Part shown: positions 54,759-64,000 of the stretch, piece after piece | How the letters are laid out: every line of letters starts with the position of its first letter | Numbering within the stretch: the first letter of the stretch is position 1 | NCBI GenBank assembly: GCA_029747585.1 | Contig: JAPEVF010000089.1 | Coordinates: forward strand, 52,720-116,719 | DNA from: Pleurotus djamor | Taxonomy: Eukaryota > Basidiomycota > Agaricomycetes > Agaricales > Pleurotaceae | Reading direction: 5' to 3' | Length of the DNA stretch: 64,000 nt | The notes under the pieces: generated by a model | Databases searched by the model: none | Seen by the model: the letters and a program-made list of their open reading frames with translations, nothing else | What the model was told of the DNA's origin: nothing | Made by a program: the position numbers and the translations under genes

Positions 54759-57700
54759 ATGGCGTTTGTCCTAGCGAATCCGCCCTCGCCCTCAGCCAGA
54801 ACGAGACCGCTGCCAGAGCGAGACCACGACGCAGAGTGGGCTCTTTCGTCTCCGTTTCGTGCGGTGCCATTCCACTCTTCTTCCGCTACCACCACCACGC
54901 CCTCGTCCTCGTCGTCCGCAGCTTTCCCCAGCGACACTACAGCCCACCATCCGCACGTAATGTCAAAGGAAAAGGACCGCCAAAGACTCGAAATCAGTCT
55001 GGACACAGATTGTCTTTATCTCAAAGGAACTGGCGCCGATGTCGAGCCAGCTTTGCTCTCCGGACATGTCATTCTCCACCTCGCAGAGTCCACATCTATC
55101 AAGGAAATAACTCTGCAGTTTCGTGGAAAAGCGAGACTCCCGGTTTCGCCTTCAGAATCGTGCGTACTCGACCAATGTCTTGCTTACCAAGGTGCTGACA
55201 ATGACTCGGTCAGAATATCTCTGAATAACTCCCCGAATTCCTTCCTTTTGTGCCATCACCAGTGGTCATTTCTTGAGGGGGAAAAGAAACACTCTCATCG
55301 TCTGAAAGCAGGCCGTCATATCTTTCCATTCCAGCTCCAAATCGGCGGCTCTCTGCCCTCATCCATATCGACCCAAGCATCAGGCGGTGCAGCCATCATT
55401 TACAAGCTACGCGCTAACCTTGTTAGGCCAGGCTTTTCTTTCGCCCATTCTGCTCTACAGGCAGTCATACCCATCTACGTCGTCCGAGCCTTCTCCTCCG
55501 AAGCCCTCGAATACCAACAAACCCTCGAGATCGAAAACACATGGCCCGAAAAACTTATGTATTCAATCATGCTCCCTCACAAAGCTTGGGCGGCCGGTGA
55601 CAAGGTCGTCGCCCTTGCAAAGTTTTCCCCGTTGGCCAAAGGCGTCAGGATCATCAGTATCACCAGCACGGTACATGAAACAACAAAGATTTATTCTGCT
55701 AAAGGCGTTTATCAGGAATCTACCCATCCCGTGGCTAGTGTGATGCACGAGATGGTCGGAGGGGTCGCTCACGAAGTCACTAGAGACGAGCTACGGAGGA
55801 GGAGATCTGCTTCGTTTGGGAGATCACCCAGTGGTGCTGCTTCACCAGCTGGTCTCGGCACACGAACACCACCACAATCCCATACACCCACCCCCTCGAC
55901 CTCCTCATCCGCTCCTATGTTCAGTATGACGCCGCTCGCCGATCCCTCGTCATCTAGTTCCTCTTCGTCGGCACATTCATCGCCACGACCAGCGATGTTA
56001 CCTCTTGCATCCACCGCCACGTCTACCTACACCCCCTCCATCAACCCCGACGAAACGATCGAGACAATGGACGAAATGTCCACACTCCTTCATATCCCCA
56101 TCCCCCCGAATACGACTACACCGACACATTCTCTCGATCCCATAGTGGTGTCTCATCGCTTACGTTGGTCTATTCTTATCCACAACCTCGACGGGCATAC
56201 GTCCGAATTGAGGTGCTCTCTTCCCATTCATGTTCTCGATCCGAGGCTACTGGGTGAAGCCAGGCAGTTTACTGCTGTCACGAGGCGATTCCTCCTCGGA
56301 GATCACCACCATCACCAACACGATTATGATGATGGTTATGGTGGTGGTGGAGAAACGATGAACGATGAAGATGCAGAATTGTTGATGGATAACGAGGAAG
56401 ATTTGGAGTTGCCGAGTTACTACTCACACGTTCGGGACAGAGTTGCGAACATGTTTTTGCCGGAGGGTGCCACGATGAGAGTGACGAATCCTTGGGTTCT
56501 GCATGGTGTCAGTCCGGTGATCGCGAACAATCTCACCGCTACGACGACAACGAATGGATACGGAACTACGGTCCATGGTGGGAGATCAGGGTATGCCTCC
56601 CCCTCGCCCTACGGATATGATACTCCTCATAGGGTCAATACACTTGGTGGCGCTAGCGTTGGTGTGCCTTCACCGTTGTCGCAACTCCCCTCTGCGCCTA
56701 GAGCGGGAGAGACGACGCCTCTGGATTGGGTTAATTCGGAGTTACTGTTGTCGCTTTCGAACCCCTCGAACCCTTCTTCTACGGCGGCGAACCAGGCTGT
56801 GTCTACGTCAGCTCCTGTTCCAAGAAACGCAATTCAACCTCAAGGATTCGGGAGCAGGTTTTCTACGAGACCTAACACGAGACCTCCGAGTCCTGAACGA
56901 GAGCGGGGGGACAGACTGCAAGCCAGTTCGAGAAGTAGCTCGTTCACGAACTTGGTGGGCGCGTTGGGACATCTGTCCTTGATCTCACATGCGCATGGGA
57001 ATAACAATCAAGTACATGGGGGAGGAGGAGGAGGAGAAAACTCTAATTCAGAGTCGAACTCCAACTCCAACTCCAACTCAACAACGAATCTACCTGCTAC
57101 CGCCCCATCCAACTCGAATCCCCCTTCGCACTCGCACTCTCATTCGAACTCCAACTCCAACATCCCTTCTTCCAATCCCCCTGCCGCCACAAATGCCTCG
57201 TCTGCCGCCCCTGCTCCCGCTTCAAATCCCAACCCTACCTCCTTCACTCCCAGCACGACGACGACGTCCAACCCTAACGAAACGTACATACATTCGTCCT
57301 CGTCGACGAGACAAACGCCTAGTTTGACGAGCATCTCAATGAAGGTCTTGGCGCACCACAGTTGGTTGCCTTCGAGAAGTGGGAGCTTTACGAATTTGAG
57401 TGGGTTGGGTGGAGGGGCGGGTGGCGGAATATATGGGGGTGGTGGAGTGGTCAATGGAACTGGGGATGTTGGACATACACACATGAGTTTGCCGTTCCGA
57501 CATGGTCAAGGACAAGGACAAATTCCGTACAGCTCTTCTCACCCGTCCTTGCTCTCTATGGCTATGACGCCGTCCTCTACGGTCACTCCCCCCACCGCTG
57601 GATCGGCTACGCCTCCCCTTTCCCTGCCTCATTCGCAATCGCAGCACACGCACACGCCTATATCGTCGATTCCACTCCCTGATCCTGAATTGGGAAGCGT

Positions 57701-57902
57701 ACTGTTACATAGGGCCTTTACGGAGGTTCCGGATTACAGCGTTGCTTCGAGGGGATTCTTGGGAGGTGTTCCGCCGTTGAGTAGTATGCAAGGGCTGCCT
57801 TCTTACGAGGAGGCTGCAGCTTCTGCTTCTGTTGCTGGTACTGGGGCTACAAGGGACGATGGAGAAGATGGAGAGGGCGGTTCATCGTCATCTTCTTCAT
57901 GA
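54759..57902 (+). CDS. Alpha-arrestin (ART-type ubiquitin-ligase adaptor)
   Basis: This is a probable adaptor that brings Rsp5/Nedd4-type ubiquitin ligase to membrane transporters. After a Ser/Thr-rich N-terminus, the arrestin-N fold begins with LEISLDTDCLYLKGTGADVE, GHVILHLAESTSIKEITLQF, KAGRHIFPFQLQIGGSLPSS and YKLRANLVRPGFSFAHSALQ. The arrestin-C part follows, with LEIENTWPEKLMYSIMLPHK and AKGVRIISITSTVHETTKIY. Two LPxY motifs that can bind WW domains are in ELPSYYSHVRD and GLPSYEEAAAS at the C-terminus. Between them lie long low-complexity Ser/Asn/Gly tracts. Bases 55160-55213 (GTGCGT...TCAG, 54 bases) are probably an intron without a stop. Removing it joins SPSES to ISLNNSPNSF, so the protein would be 1029 rather than 1047 residues. 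Confidence 0.85.
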   Translation: MAFVLANPPSPSARTRPLPERDHDAEWALSSPFRAVPFHSSSATTTTPSSSSSAAFPSDTTAHHPHVMSKEKDRQRLEISLDTDCLYLKGTGADVEPALLSGHVILHLAESTSIKEITLQFRGKARLPVSPSESCVLDQCLAYQGADNDSVRISLNNSPNSFLLCHHQWSFLEGEKKHSHRLKAGRHIFPFQLQIGGSLPSSISTQASGGAAIIYKLRANLVRPGFSFAHSALQAVIPIYVVRAFSSEALEYQQTLEIENTWPEKLMYSIMLPHKAWAAGDKVVALAKFSPLAKGVRIISITSTVHETTKIYSAKGVYQESTHPVASVMHEMVGGVAHEVTRDELRRRRSASFGRSPSGAASPAGLGTRTPPQSHTPTPSTSSSAPMFSMTPLADPSSSSSSSSAHSSPRPAMLPLASTATSTYTPSINPDETIETMDEMSTLLHIPIPPNTTTPTHSLDPIVVSHRLRWSILIHNLDGHTSELRCSLPIHVLDPRLLGEARQFTAVTRRFLLGDHHHHQHDYDDGYGGGGETMNDEDAELLMDNEEDLELPSYYSHVRDRVANMFLPEGATMRVTNPWVLHGVSPVIANNLTATTTTNGYGTTVHGGRSGYASPSPYGYDTPHRVNTLGGASVGVPSPLSQLPSAPRAGETTPLDWVNSELLLSLSNPSNPSSTAANQAVSTSAPVPRNAIQPQGFGSRFSTRPNTRPPSPERERGDRLQASSRSSSFTNLVGALGHLSLISHAHGNNNQVHGGGGGGENSNSESNSNSNSNSTTNLPATAPSNSNPPSHSHSHSNSNSNIPSSNPPAATNASSAAPAPASNPNPTSFTPSTTTTSNPNETYIHSSSSTRQTPSLTSISMKVLAHHSWLPSRSGSFTNLSGLGGGAGGGIYGGGGVVNGTGDVGHTHMSLPFRHGQGQGQIPYSSSHPSLLSMAMTPSSTVTPPTAGSATPPLSLPHSQSQHTHTPISSIPLPDPELGSVLLHRAFTEVPDYSVASRGFLGGVPPLSSMQGLPSYEEAAASASVAGTGATRDDGEDGEGGSSSSSS

Positions 57903-58250
57903 TTCGTGGGTTTCTTTCCGCTCAGTTTTTTGCTATGTATTTCTTGGCCTCTTTTTCTTCAACTGCTACCACCTCCGCTCAATTTCAATCCTAATCGCAT
58001 AATCCATCGACATCTTATATATGTATTCATGCCATTATCAGCTCTTGTTGTTTCCATTTGGTATATTCGTGGGCATCTCATATCGCACACTCTAGCTATT
58101 TACCTAGACTTGTCTCTCATGTTCTCCTCCAATCACCTATAGATCGTTAGATAGACTCAACATCAATTTTTGTATAGTGAACCATGACAATGTTGCCATA
58201 ATATCTGACAATTACTTTCACAAAAAGATCACGAACCAGGATTGTCAAAA
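57903..58250. other. 3' flank of the arrestin gene
   Basis: A pyrimidine-rich stretch, probably mostly 3' untranslated sequence. No other feature is seen. Confidence 0.4.
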
Positions 58251-58324
58251 TGATTCGACCCAGGCTCGAACTGGGGACCTTCTGTGTGTTAGACAGATGC
58301 GATAACCAACTACGCCATCGAACC
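58251..58324 (-). tRNA. tRNA-Val (anticodon AAC)
   Basis: On the minus strand the 74 bases fold as a complete tRNA. The acceptor stem is GGTTCGA with TCGAATC plus discriminator A, and the D arm contains GTAGTTGGTTA. The anticodon stem TCTGT/ACAGA closes the loop CTAACAC, giving anticodon AAC (read as IAC). The T arm CCCAG/CTGGG has the loop TTCGAGC. There is no intron, and CCA is not encoded, as expected for a nuclear tRNA. Confidence 0.95.
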
Positions 58325-58609
58325 GTTGATAGAGGGAGCTCATTCTGACTGCTGAGTAGTACTGACGCTGAAGACCTTGTGGACGTGTGTGTGATCGTCA
58401 AGGAACTTTGATGCGCCCATTACATCGTTGGTATCTTGGCCCTCCCTTGACTTTGCGCAGGGTCTTACAGAACATGAGAACTAAATGGACTCATGGAAGC
58501 ACTTGTCCCCACACTCCTTCCCTTTCCCCTTCCTCGCTGTTGATGCAGGCATCGACCTCCTCAACTTCAGTTTTTCCTTCAGGCTTGTTTTCCTGGTAGC
58601 GTCTTCACA

Positions 58610-60771
58610 ATGAGTTCTTCCGCACCGAGTGCAAGTTCAAGTTTGGATCTAAACTCAACGCTGGTAGTTCCAGCATTGGCAAACGATGGTCAACCTGCTT
58701 CTGGTCAGTTTATCAGCTAACGGGTTTATTTTCTCTTTTAATCATCTAGTATTGGTCAGGCCAGGTAGCTTCGTTGACGACTACGAATAACTTCATCAAC
58801 TTTTGCCTGACTTACCCTAATCTTGCCATCACGAATGGGACGCAAGTTAGACTGGGGTCGTGTAACCCTGCTCCCATGGGGGACCTCCCAGCGAACACGA
58901 ATATGCCCTCTGCGAAGATAATATCCCCACAATATGGCGATTCCATCGAACCTGACGAAGATTTCACCATTTCAATCGTGGTCAACAACATGCAGACGGC
59001 GATCTTTGTGAACGCCAATACGAATTACTTTAGCGCACCACAACAGCTGAACAGACAAGGATTCATCGTGGGGAATGCGGTTGTGGTGATAGAGGAAATT
59101 TCATCATTCAAGGATGCTCGAGTATCGGATGCTAGGACTTTCGTGTATTTCAGAGGGCTGCCTGAGGCTCCGGTCAATGGCGCGCTGAGGACGACGGTGA
59201 CGGGAGGCTTACCTTCTGGGATATATCGACTATCCACTGAACTTCGTGCTGCAAATCATCAGCCAATTTTGGTGTCTTCCGCTCGTCATGGTTCGCTAGG
59301 AGATACCATCTATGTACGTCCGGGAAATGCATGTCTGTTTCGGGCGATTGATTCACTGACGACCACCATCTCCAGTTTACAATCGGAAATGTATCCGAAT
59401 CTGAACTCCCTGTCGAAAACATTCCAATTTTGAATAACCTGGTACCAGCGGGCTCAAATACTCAGGCCGCGCCACAATCCTCGTTAACATTGGATCCAGG
59501 AGTTATCGCCGCTGGCTTCAGCCGTACTGGACAAGATGTCGGGATCTCTGGTTCGTCGGCTCATGCTCTTGTTTTGTTACGGATGTACGGAAGTTAACAC
59601 TTGTAGTAACCAGGACAAACAAGTTCACTCACTTCCCAGAACAACTACATCAACTACTGTCTTACCTCTTCCCGACCATTGATGAATGGTACCCCCATGG
59701 AAGGAGGTTCTTGCAACCCTGTACCTATGGGTATACTTCCTGCCGCCGAACTCACGCCATCATCCAAATTCGCCAATCCCAGAAACGGTGACAACATACC
59801 AGCAGGACAAACCTTCAACATCTCCCTGTCCATACGGAATTTCCAGGCGGGTGCGCTTGCAAACCTCGACAGAAGTTTCCTAGCAGCACCACAGCAAGTG
59901 AATTCTCAGGGCCTAGTCCTCGGATACGCGAAAGTAGTTATCGAAGCGCTTGACGGGTTCAATCAAACGAATGCGACAGATCCCACCAAGTTTGCGTTCT
60001 TCCAACACATGAATGGTTTGTTGAGAGAGGAAGGGATGTTGACTACGGACGTCACGGGTGGTCTACCCGATGGGTACTATCGACTGTCTTCAATGCTTTC
60101 TGCGTCCAATTCTCAACCTGTGTTGTCGACAATATCGCAACATGGAGCCATCAACGACGCTGTCTATGTGAGCATCTTTCTCTCGTCGACTTAGCGGTGT
60201 ATCTGCCCCTCACTCAGCTAATTGTGTGCGTTTGCTGCTAGTTTACTGTTGGAGATCCAATGAAGGGACAAGGCTCGAGTGGCAACAACGAAACAGCGAC
60301 TGGCGCCCCGCCTACACCCACCGGAAATCCTTCAAGTAGTGGTCGGTCACAATCTGTGGACAAGGCCGCTATCATAGGCGGCGTACTTGGTGGCGTCCTG
60401 GGAGCAATCGTCATTGCTGCTTTGGTCTTTTTGATCTTGAGGTATAGACGGCAAAAACGCTTCCTATCCGACACCGGTGCGTATCTATCCCCCTTCGTTT
60501 CATCCTACTTCGCTAAAAATACCTCTGTTTTGTGTATCGTGCCTCTGCAGAAGCTTCACGTCTGCCGTTTGCATCACCTTTCGAAGAGGAAGTCACCAAT
60601 CCTTATTATCGACGAGAGAAACCACTACCGACAGATCCTTCGGGATCAACAACCGCTTTTCTTGGCTCCTCGTCACAAATCGCTGGGCCTAGTTCGGGTG
60701 CATTCGCCACTTCTCGAATCACCGACACGAATGGCATCGAGGAATCCTCTCCGCCACCCTATCAGAAATGA
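58610..60771 (+). CDS. Membrane protein with two tandem fungal extracellular domains and PPPY tail
   Basis: The protein contains two homologous domains of about 200 residues. Domain 1 runs from NNFINFCLTYPNLAITNGTQ through GSCNPAPMGDLPANTNMPSA and YFSAPQQLNRQGFIVGNAVV to TVTGGLPSGIYRLSTEL. Domain 2 runs from NNYINYCLTSSRPLMNGTPM through GSCNPVPMGILPAAELTPSS and FLAAPQQVNSQGLVLGYAKV to DVTGGLPDGYYRLSSML. I recognise the domain from a widespread single-domain secreted fungal family of unknown function. A Ser/Gly stalk and one transmembrane segment follow (AAIIGGVLGGVLGAIVIAAL), then a basic RYRRQKR and a cytoplasmic tail ending SSPPPYQK, a PY motif. The start at ATG 58610 is tentative: no signal peptide is seen, so an upstream exon is likely missing. 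Confidence 0.78.
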
Positions 60772-61596
60772 CGCAGTGGACGATGTGGAACTGTTTTCCC
60801 TCTTTTCATGCTCTACCTATCCCTTTGTTGCTCTCCCTTGGANTTTTTTGTTGAGTCGTTCTTGACTTTGACTGTTTGTTCTTTTGTACACCAGTTGTAT
60901 GATGAATATTCTAATATCTGCCCGGAACCAGCGTCATTGAGTTCAATGACGGATGATACATGTGAGTAAATACTACGTACGTCGATGTATACTGACAAGA
61001 CGCCTAGCGTGCTGCGCAGCGTACGAAGAAGGTGATGAGGTTCAAGATAGTTAGGGACATATAGGAGAACTAGTCTTAACCGTCACCATCAACCTTTTAC
61101 CATGACACTTCGATGCCTCCAAAAATCGGTACGGCCATCAGTTCACGGCGTTAGAAGGCGAACAAAGCGTTGAATTGGTCCACGAGTTCTCAGAGGAGGG
61201 CTGAGGTCACACAGGTTGAATGAGAAGGAAAGAAATGTTCGATTGCTTCGCCATTGCAGGTGATACATGATGAGTACAATGGAAAAACGCCAGCCACTGA
61301 TTCCAGCCCAGGTTTAACAGACTGAGGACGCTGTGAGGACTACTCCGGAGTGGAGAGCCCTCGGCGCGCCCTCTTGTCAGTGAGGCGGGCAGAGCGGCGG
61401 GTGTGCATGCAATGGGTTTGCTCTGATATTTACGAGGAGNTGATTTGTGAGCGGGCCAAATGATGTGGCCGAGACATGCATGTCCCGAAGGGTGGCGTCT
61501 GTGAATCATGTTGTCAGCTGAGTGCTTCGAGCGTGGAGGATGAAAGATAGACATACTCGAAGCAATGAGCTACTGCGTGTGCAATACCCCAAGCTC
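60772..61596. other. Intergenic region between convergent genes
   Basis: No gene is recognised. It contains a perfect small palindrome, CGTCATTGA GT TCAATGACG, at 60932-60951. Confidence 0.45.
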
Positions 61597-62211
61597 TTAT
61601 ATAGTTCCAGACCTCGATAATTCCATCTTTGGCGAAGGAGCACGAAGGTTGGACAAAGAGCCTGAGCGAAGTCGCTTGGTGAATCCCTTGTTAAGCTTAA
61701 TGTTGGGGAAAGTGATCTTCTTTCCAGCGTCGTTGACTTTGCTGATGATGGTGTCAACGCCGCTGAATGACGAACTCCGAATCTGGAGGAGACGGAGGGG
61801 GCGAAGAGGTGCTTTCTTTTTCTTTGGCTGAGGCTCGACAGTGACCGACGCGAGTGTGGCGGCGGGGAAGAATTCATCGACGGGTGAGACGACGACGGTA
61901 GTTTCTTGGACGACGGTGATCTCGATCTTGGGTGTTTGTACGAGTTCAGAGTCGTCCGAAGAGAGCGACGATGCTGATGAGCGTCGGACCAATGCACCTG
62001 TTTTACGAGGAGCATAAGTCTCGACTTGCTCGGGAACGGCGGCATTGATGATGAGCGAGAGAACACTCTGAAAATAAAGTGTTAGATGGAGGACTTGATG
62101 ATAAAAGAGAAGTGAGCGTGAGCTCACCAATCCAAGGCCGACCGCCGCGTAATACTGGCAGACAGCGTAGACGAAGAAAGTCTGGCGAGCGAATGCGACA
62201 GTGGTAGACAT
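61597..62211 (-). CDS. Small membrane protein of unknown function
   Basis: The N-terminus is hydrophobic (FFVYAVCQYYAAVGLGL), and after an intron a second hydrophobic stretch follows (SVLSLIINAAV). A hydrophilic tail follows with a Ser-rich RRSSASSLSSDDSE, a beta-like IEITVVQETTVVVS and basic patches (EPQPKKKKAPLRPLRL, LNKGFTKRLRSGSL). The 60-base intron (GTGAGC...TTTCAG, near 62067-62126) contains no stop and keeps frame, so it can be mistaken for coding sequence. The spliced protein is about 184 residues. I do not recognise a family. Its promoter is repeated in inverted orientation at the right end of the window. Confidence 0.6.
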   Translation of the reverse strand: MSTTVAFARQTFFVYAVCQYYAAVGLGLVSSRSLLFYHQVLHLTLYFQSVLSLIINAAVPEQVETYAPRKTGALVRRSSASSLSSDDSELVQTPKIEITVVQETTVVVSPVDEFFPAATLASVTVEPQPKKKKAPLRPLRLLQIRSSSFSGVDTIISKVNDAGKKITFPNIKLNKGFTKRLRSGSLSNLRAPSPKMELSRSGTI

Positions 62212-62272
62212 GGTGTGAATGCGAGTGATGGTGTGTTATGACTTGGTAAGTTCAAATGTCTTCAAAGGCGAA

Positions 62273-62485
62273 TGAAGGATGAGAACTTGGGATTTTACTG
62301 GCGAAAACATGGCCCTATTTATACGTTTTCAGAGACTCTCTACAAGGCGACTTTCTAGGAGACTGGAAGACCGGGAGAAGTCCAAGTCCTTGACGACAGA
62401 GCCACACCGACGTCAGGTGCGGGAGGAGGAGGGCGGTCTAGACGAGCGGGGCCGGCTCCTTTTCTCTCCTAACACCTCCTTTCCA
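62273..62485 (+). repeat. Left arm of inverted duplication (promoter of the minus-strand gene)
   Basis: About 213 bases match, as far as I can read without mismatch, the reverse complement of 63787-63999. The arm includes CTATTTATA at 62315-62323, which on the minus strand is a TATAAATAG box about 105 bases upstream of the ATG at 62211. Weaker homology continues inward to about 62790. Confidence 0.9.
62315..62323 (-). promoter_or_regulatory. TATA box of the small membrane protein gene
   Basis: TATAAATAG on the minus strand, with a spacing of about 105 bases to the start codon at 62211. Confidence 0.6.
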
Positions 62486-63786
62486 AGCGTGGTACCGTGG
62501 TCCGTCCATACAACAAAAACACTAGACTGCGGTTTCGAGAGTTTTTTGGGCTGTTCTGTAGTGCTCATCGCTCGCTGCGTGCAATTGCTTGAAGTCATCG
62601 CTGATCAAACGTTGAGTCTTGACCGGTGACCGTTTGAACTTCGTTTGTTGACACTATTCCTCCTCGCCAAGACCGGCACGTGCGGGTACGGATCGTAGGT
62701 CCACGGCTAACGCTGTCAGAATATGTAACCTTCTCAACGGTGACGCACCGACGGATATACACCACCCTTTGCTGACATCTCGCTCCTCTCAGAAGTTAGG
62801 GCCATCTCCTATAGCCGAAATACTTGTACATTTGAGCGAGGTCATGTTCCTCCATAGGCCGCTTCTAGTAAACACACCGCTCGAGAGCCCATCAGATCTT
62901 ATAAGGTTCCCAAACCACTAAGCTTCAATCTGTAATTTTCCTTGAGAACAGCCATGGCCAGCTTCACTGAACAAACATTAACTTGAAAGGAACATGACCG
63001 AGGCGTATTTAATGCCATGAAATGCTCTTGAATCTATGACCGAGGCCTTCATAGTGTACAGTATTCTTGTTGGTGACGTATTTACGGGTATGCACTGCCC
63101 TTCGCTGACGTTGAGTCCGGCATTTGGAGCTCCTGAAGAATAGGATCTTCTCCTGTAGGCAATGCTCGTGACGCAATGACGGAATGCGCCAACTTCGAAG
63201 TGTCAAGCGAGGGGACGGAGGGGTCATTGAATAGGAGATATATCCTGACTTCAGTCTTCGTATGCGAGACTTTTACGGTCGTTATGCGTTGGATTAGGCC
63301 TAGGTGCAAAAGGAGGCTTTGCACATGATGGAATACTTGTATCGCACTCGATTGAGCATCATCAGTCGTAAGTGACGTAAGATAGGCATCAACCCACATG
63401 TCTTAAAGCTCGTTTGCCACGACGCAGCGGGAGAAGATGGCCACCCTCGCTCGAACGCCCAAGTTCATCGACTACAGGGGATGACCCTATTCTCGTCAAG
63501 GAGCGGAACAAGGGCAGTGCGTATCCGTAAATGCGTCACCGTCGAGAGGACCACAAATTCTGACAGTGACAGTTTTATCCGTGGACACACTAGCCGCACC
63601 AGCACGTGCCGGTCTCGGCGGGTCAACCATCAAAGTTCAAAGGCTTCAAGCTTCAAGCTCAACCTTGAGCGACAAATTCACGCAATTGCACGCACCGAGT
63701 GAGCACTATTAAGCAGCCCAGAATACTCACGAACTTATAGAAACGATTTACATCGCTAACGTATCGAGGGACCGCCGTACCATGCG
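62486..63786. other. Spacer between inverted arms, with diverged arm continuations
   Basis: The outer parts are degraded extensions of the arms. Shared blocks are GTGCGTGCAATTGC and GACCGGCACGTGC, found in opposite orientation on the two sides. A 106-codon minus frame at 63082-63399 starts with ATG but resembles no family. I do not call it a gene. Confidence 0.5.
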
Positions 63787-64000
63787 TGGAAAGGAGGTGT
63801 TAGGAGAGAAAAGGAGCCGGCCCCGCTCGTCTAGACCGCCCTCCTCCTCCCGCACCTGACGTCGGTGTGGCTCTGTCGTCAAGGACTTGGACTTCTCCCG
63901 GTCTTCCAGTCTCCTAGAAAGTCGCCTTGTAGAGAGTCTCTGAAAACGTATAAATAGGGCCATGTTTTCGCCAGTAAAATCCCAAGTTCTCATCCTCATT
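63787..64000 (-). repeat. Right arm of inverted duplication, running off the window
   Basis: This is the reverse complement of the left arm at 62273-62485. It continues to the last base of the window. Confidence 0.9.
63949..63957 (+). promoter_or_regulatory. TATA box pointing out of the window
   Basis: TATAAATAG on the plus strand is the mirror copy of the element at 62315-62323. By the same spacing, a start codon would be expected roughly 60 bases past the window end. Confidence 0.5.

Noticed and set aside
62279..62629. Matching open frames in the two inverted arms (62279-62629 plus and 63748-63999 minus)
   Set aside because: They are the same DNA read in the antisense direction of a promoter with a TATA box. 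Their existence reflects the duplication, not a gene.
63082..63399. A 106-codon minus frame between the arms
   Set aside because: No recognisable family, no splice partners, and part of it overlaps the diverged repeated motif.
62273..64000. A DNA transposon bounded by long terminal inverted repeats
   Set aside because: No transposase-like frame lies between the arms, and the arms coincide with the promoter of an adjacent gene. It remains the main alternative until the right flank is seen.
1..64000. CRISPR array, bacterial operons, ribosomal RNA genes or retrotransposon bodies
   Set aside because: No regularly spaced repeats, ribosomal RNA or reverse-transcriptase motifs were seen; gene structure is eukaryotic throughout.

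Overview
This 64 kb window is nuclear DNA of a filamentous basidiomycete, most likely an agaricomycete. The evidence is dense genes on both strands, many short (about 50-65 base) GT-AG introns per gene, a nuclear-type tRNA-Val(AAC), and families typical of these fungi (DUF7330, DUF5648, allantoate-permease-like MFS, PPxY/LPxY membrane and arrestin proteins, KRE9-like GPI proteins). I cannot name the species. Gene models were built by following reading frames across splice sites, so exon edges are inferred.

Layout. 0-7.3 kb: a flavin monooxygenase, a DUF7330 protein, a small heat-shock protein and two ER-type FKBP prolyl isomerases, set in an old segmental duplication that left one FKBP relic and one monooxygenase-tail relic. 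7.4-14.3 kb: ribosomal protein eL39, a Ser/Thr-rich membrane protein, a KRE9-like GPI protein, an NmrA-like protein and a dead small heat-shock copy. 15.2-20.7 kb: two tandem paralogous MFS anion:cation symporters. 21.6-27.7 kb, all minus strand: a TAP-like secreted or membrane serine peptidase, a DUF5648 secreted protein, a single-pass PPxY protein and an Ohr/OsmC peroxidase.

27.9-39.6 kb, plus strand: splicing factor SF3B3/RSE1, a Ser/Thr-rich membrane protein, GET1, and malate synthase of the glyoxylate cycle. 40.8-53.7 kb: DNA topoisomerase III (minus) divergent from a LYAR-type zinc-finger protein, then ATG3, prefoldin subunit 4 (minus), sphingosine-1-phosphate lyase and a small conserved-looking protein (minus). 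54.7-64 kb: an alpha-arrestin, tRNA-Val, a two-domain membrane protein with an internal intron-bearing duplication, and a small membrane protein whose promoter is repeated in inverted orientation at the window end.

Most genes are unrelated housekeeping functions; I see no biosynthetic cluster. The most interesting structure is duplication at several scales: the reciprocal monooxygenase/FKBP decay, the head-to-head promoter duplication at 62.3-64 kb, the repeated domain at 58.6-60.8 kb, and the repeated zinc-knuckle exons in topoisomerase III. Several single N bases are spurious insertions that break real frames.
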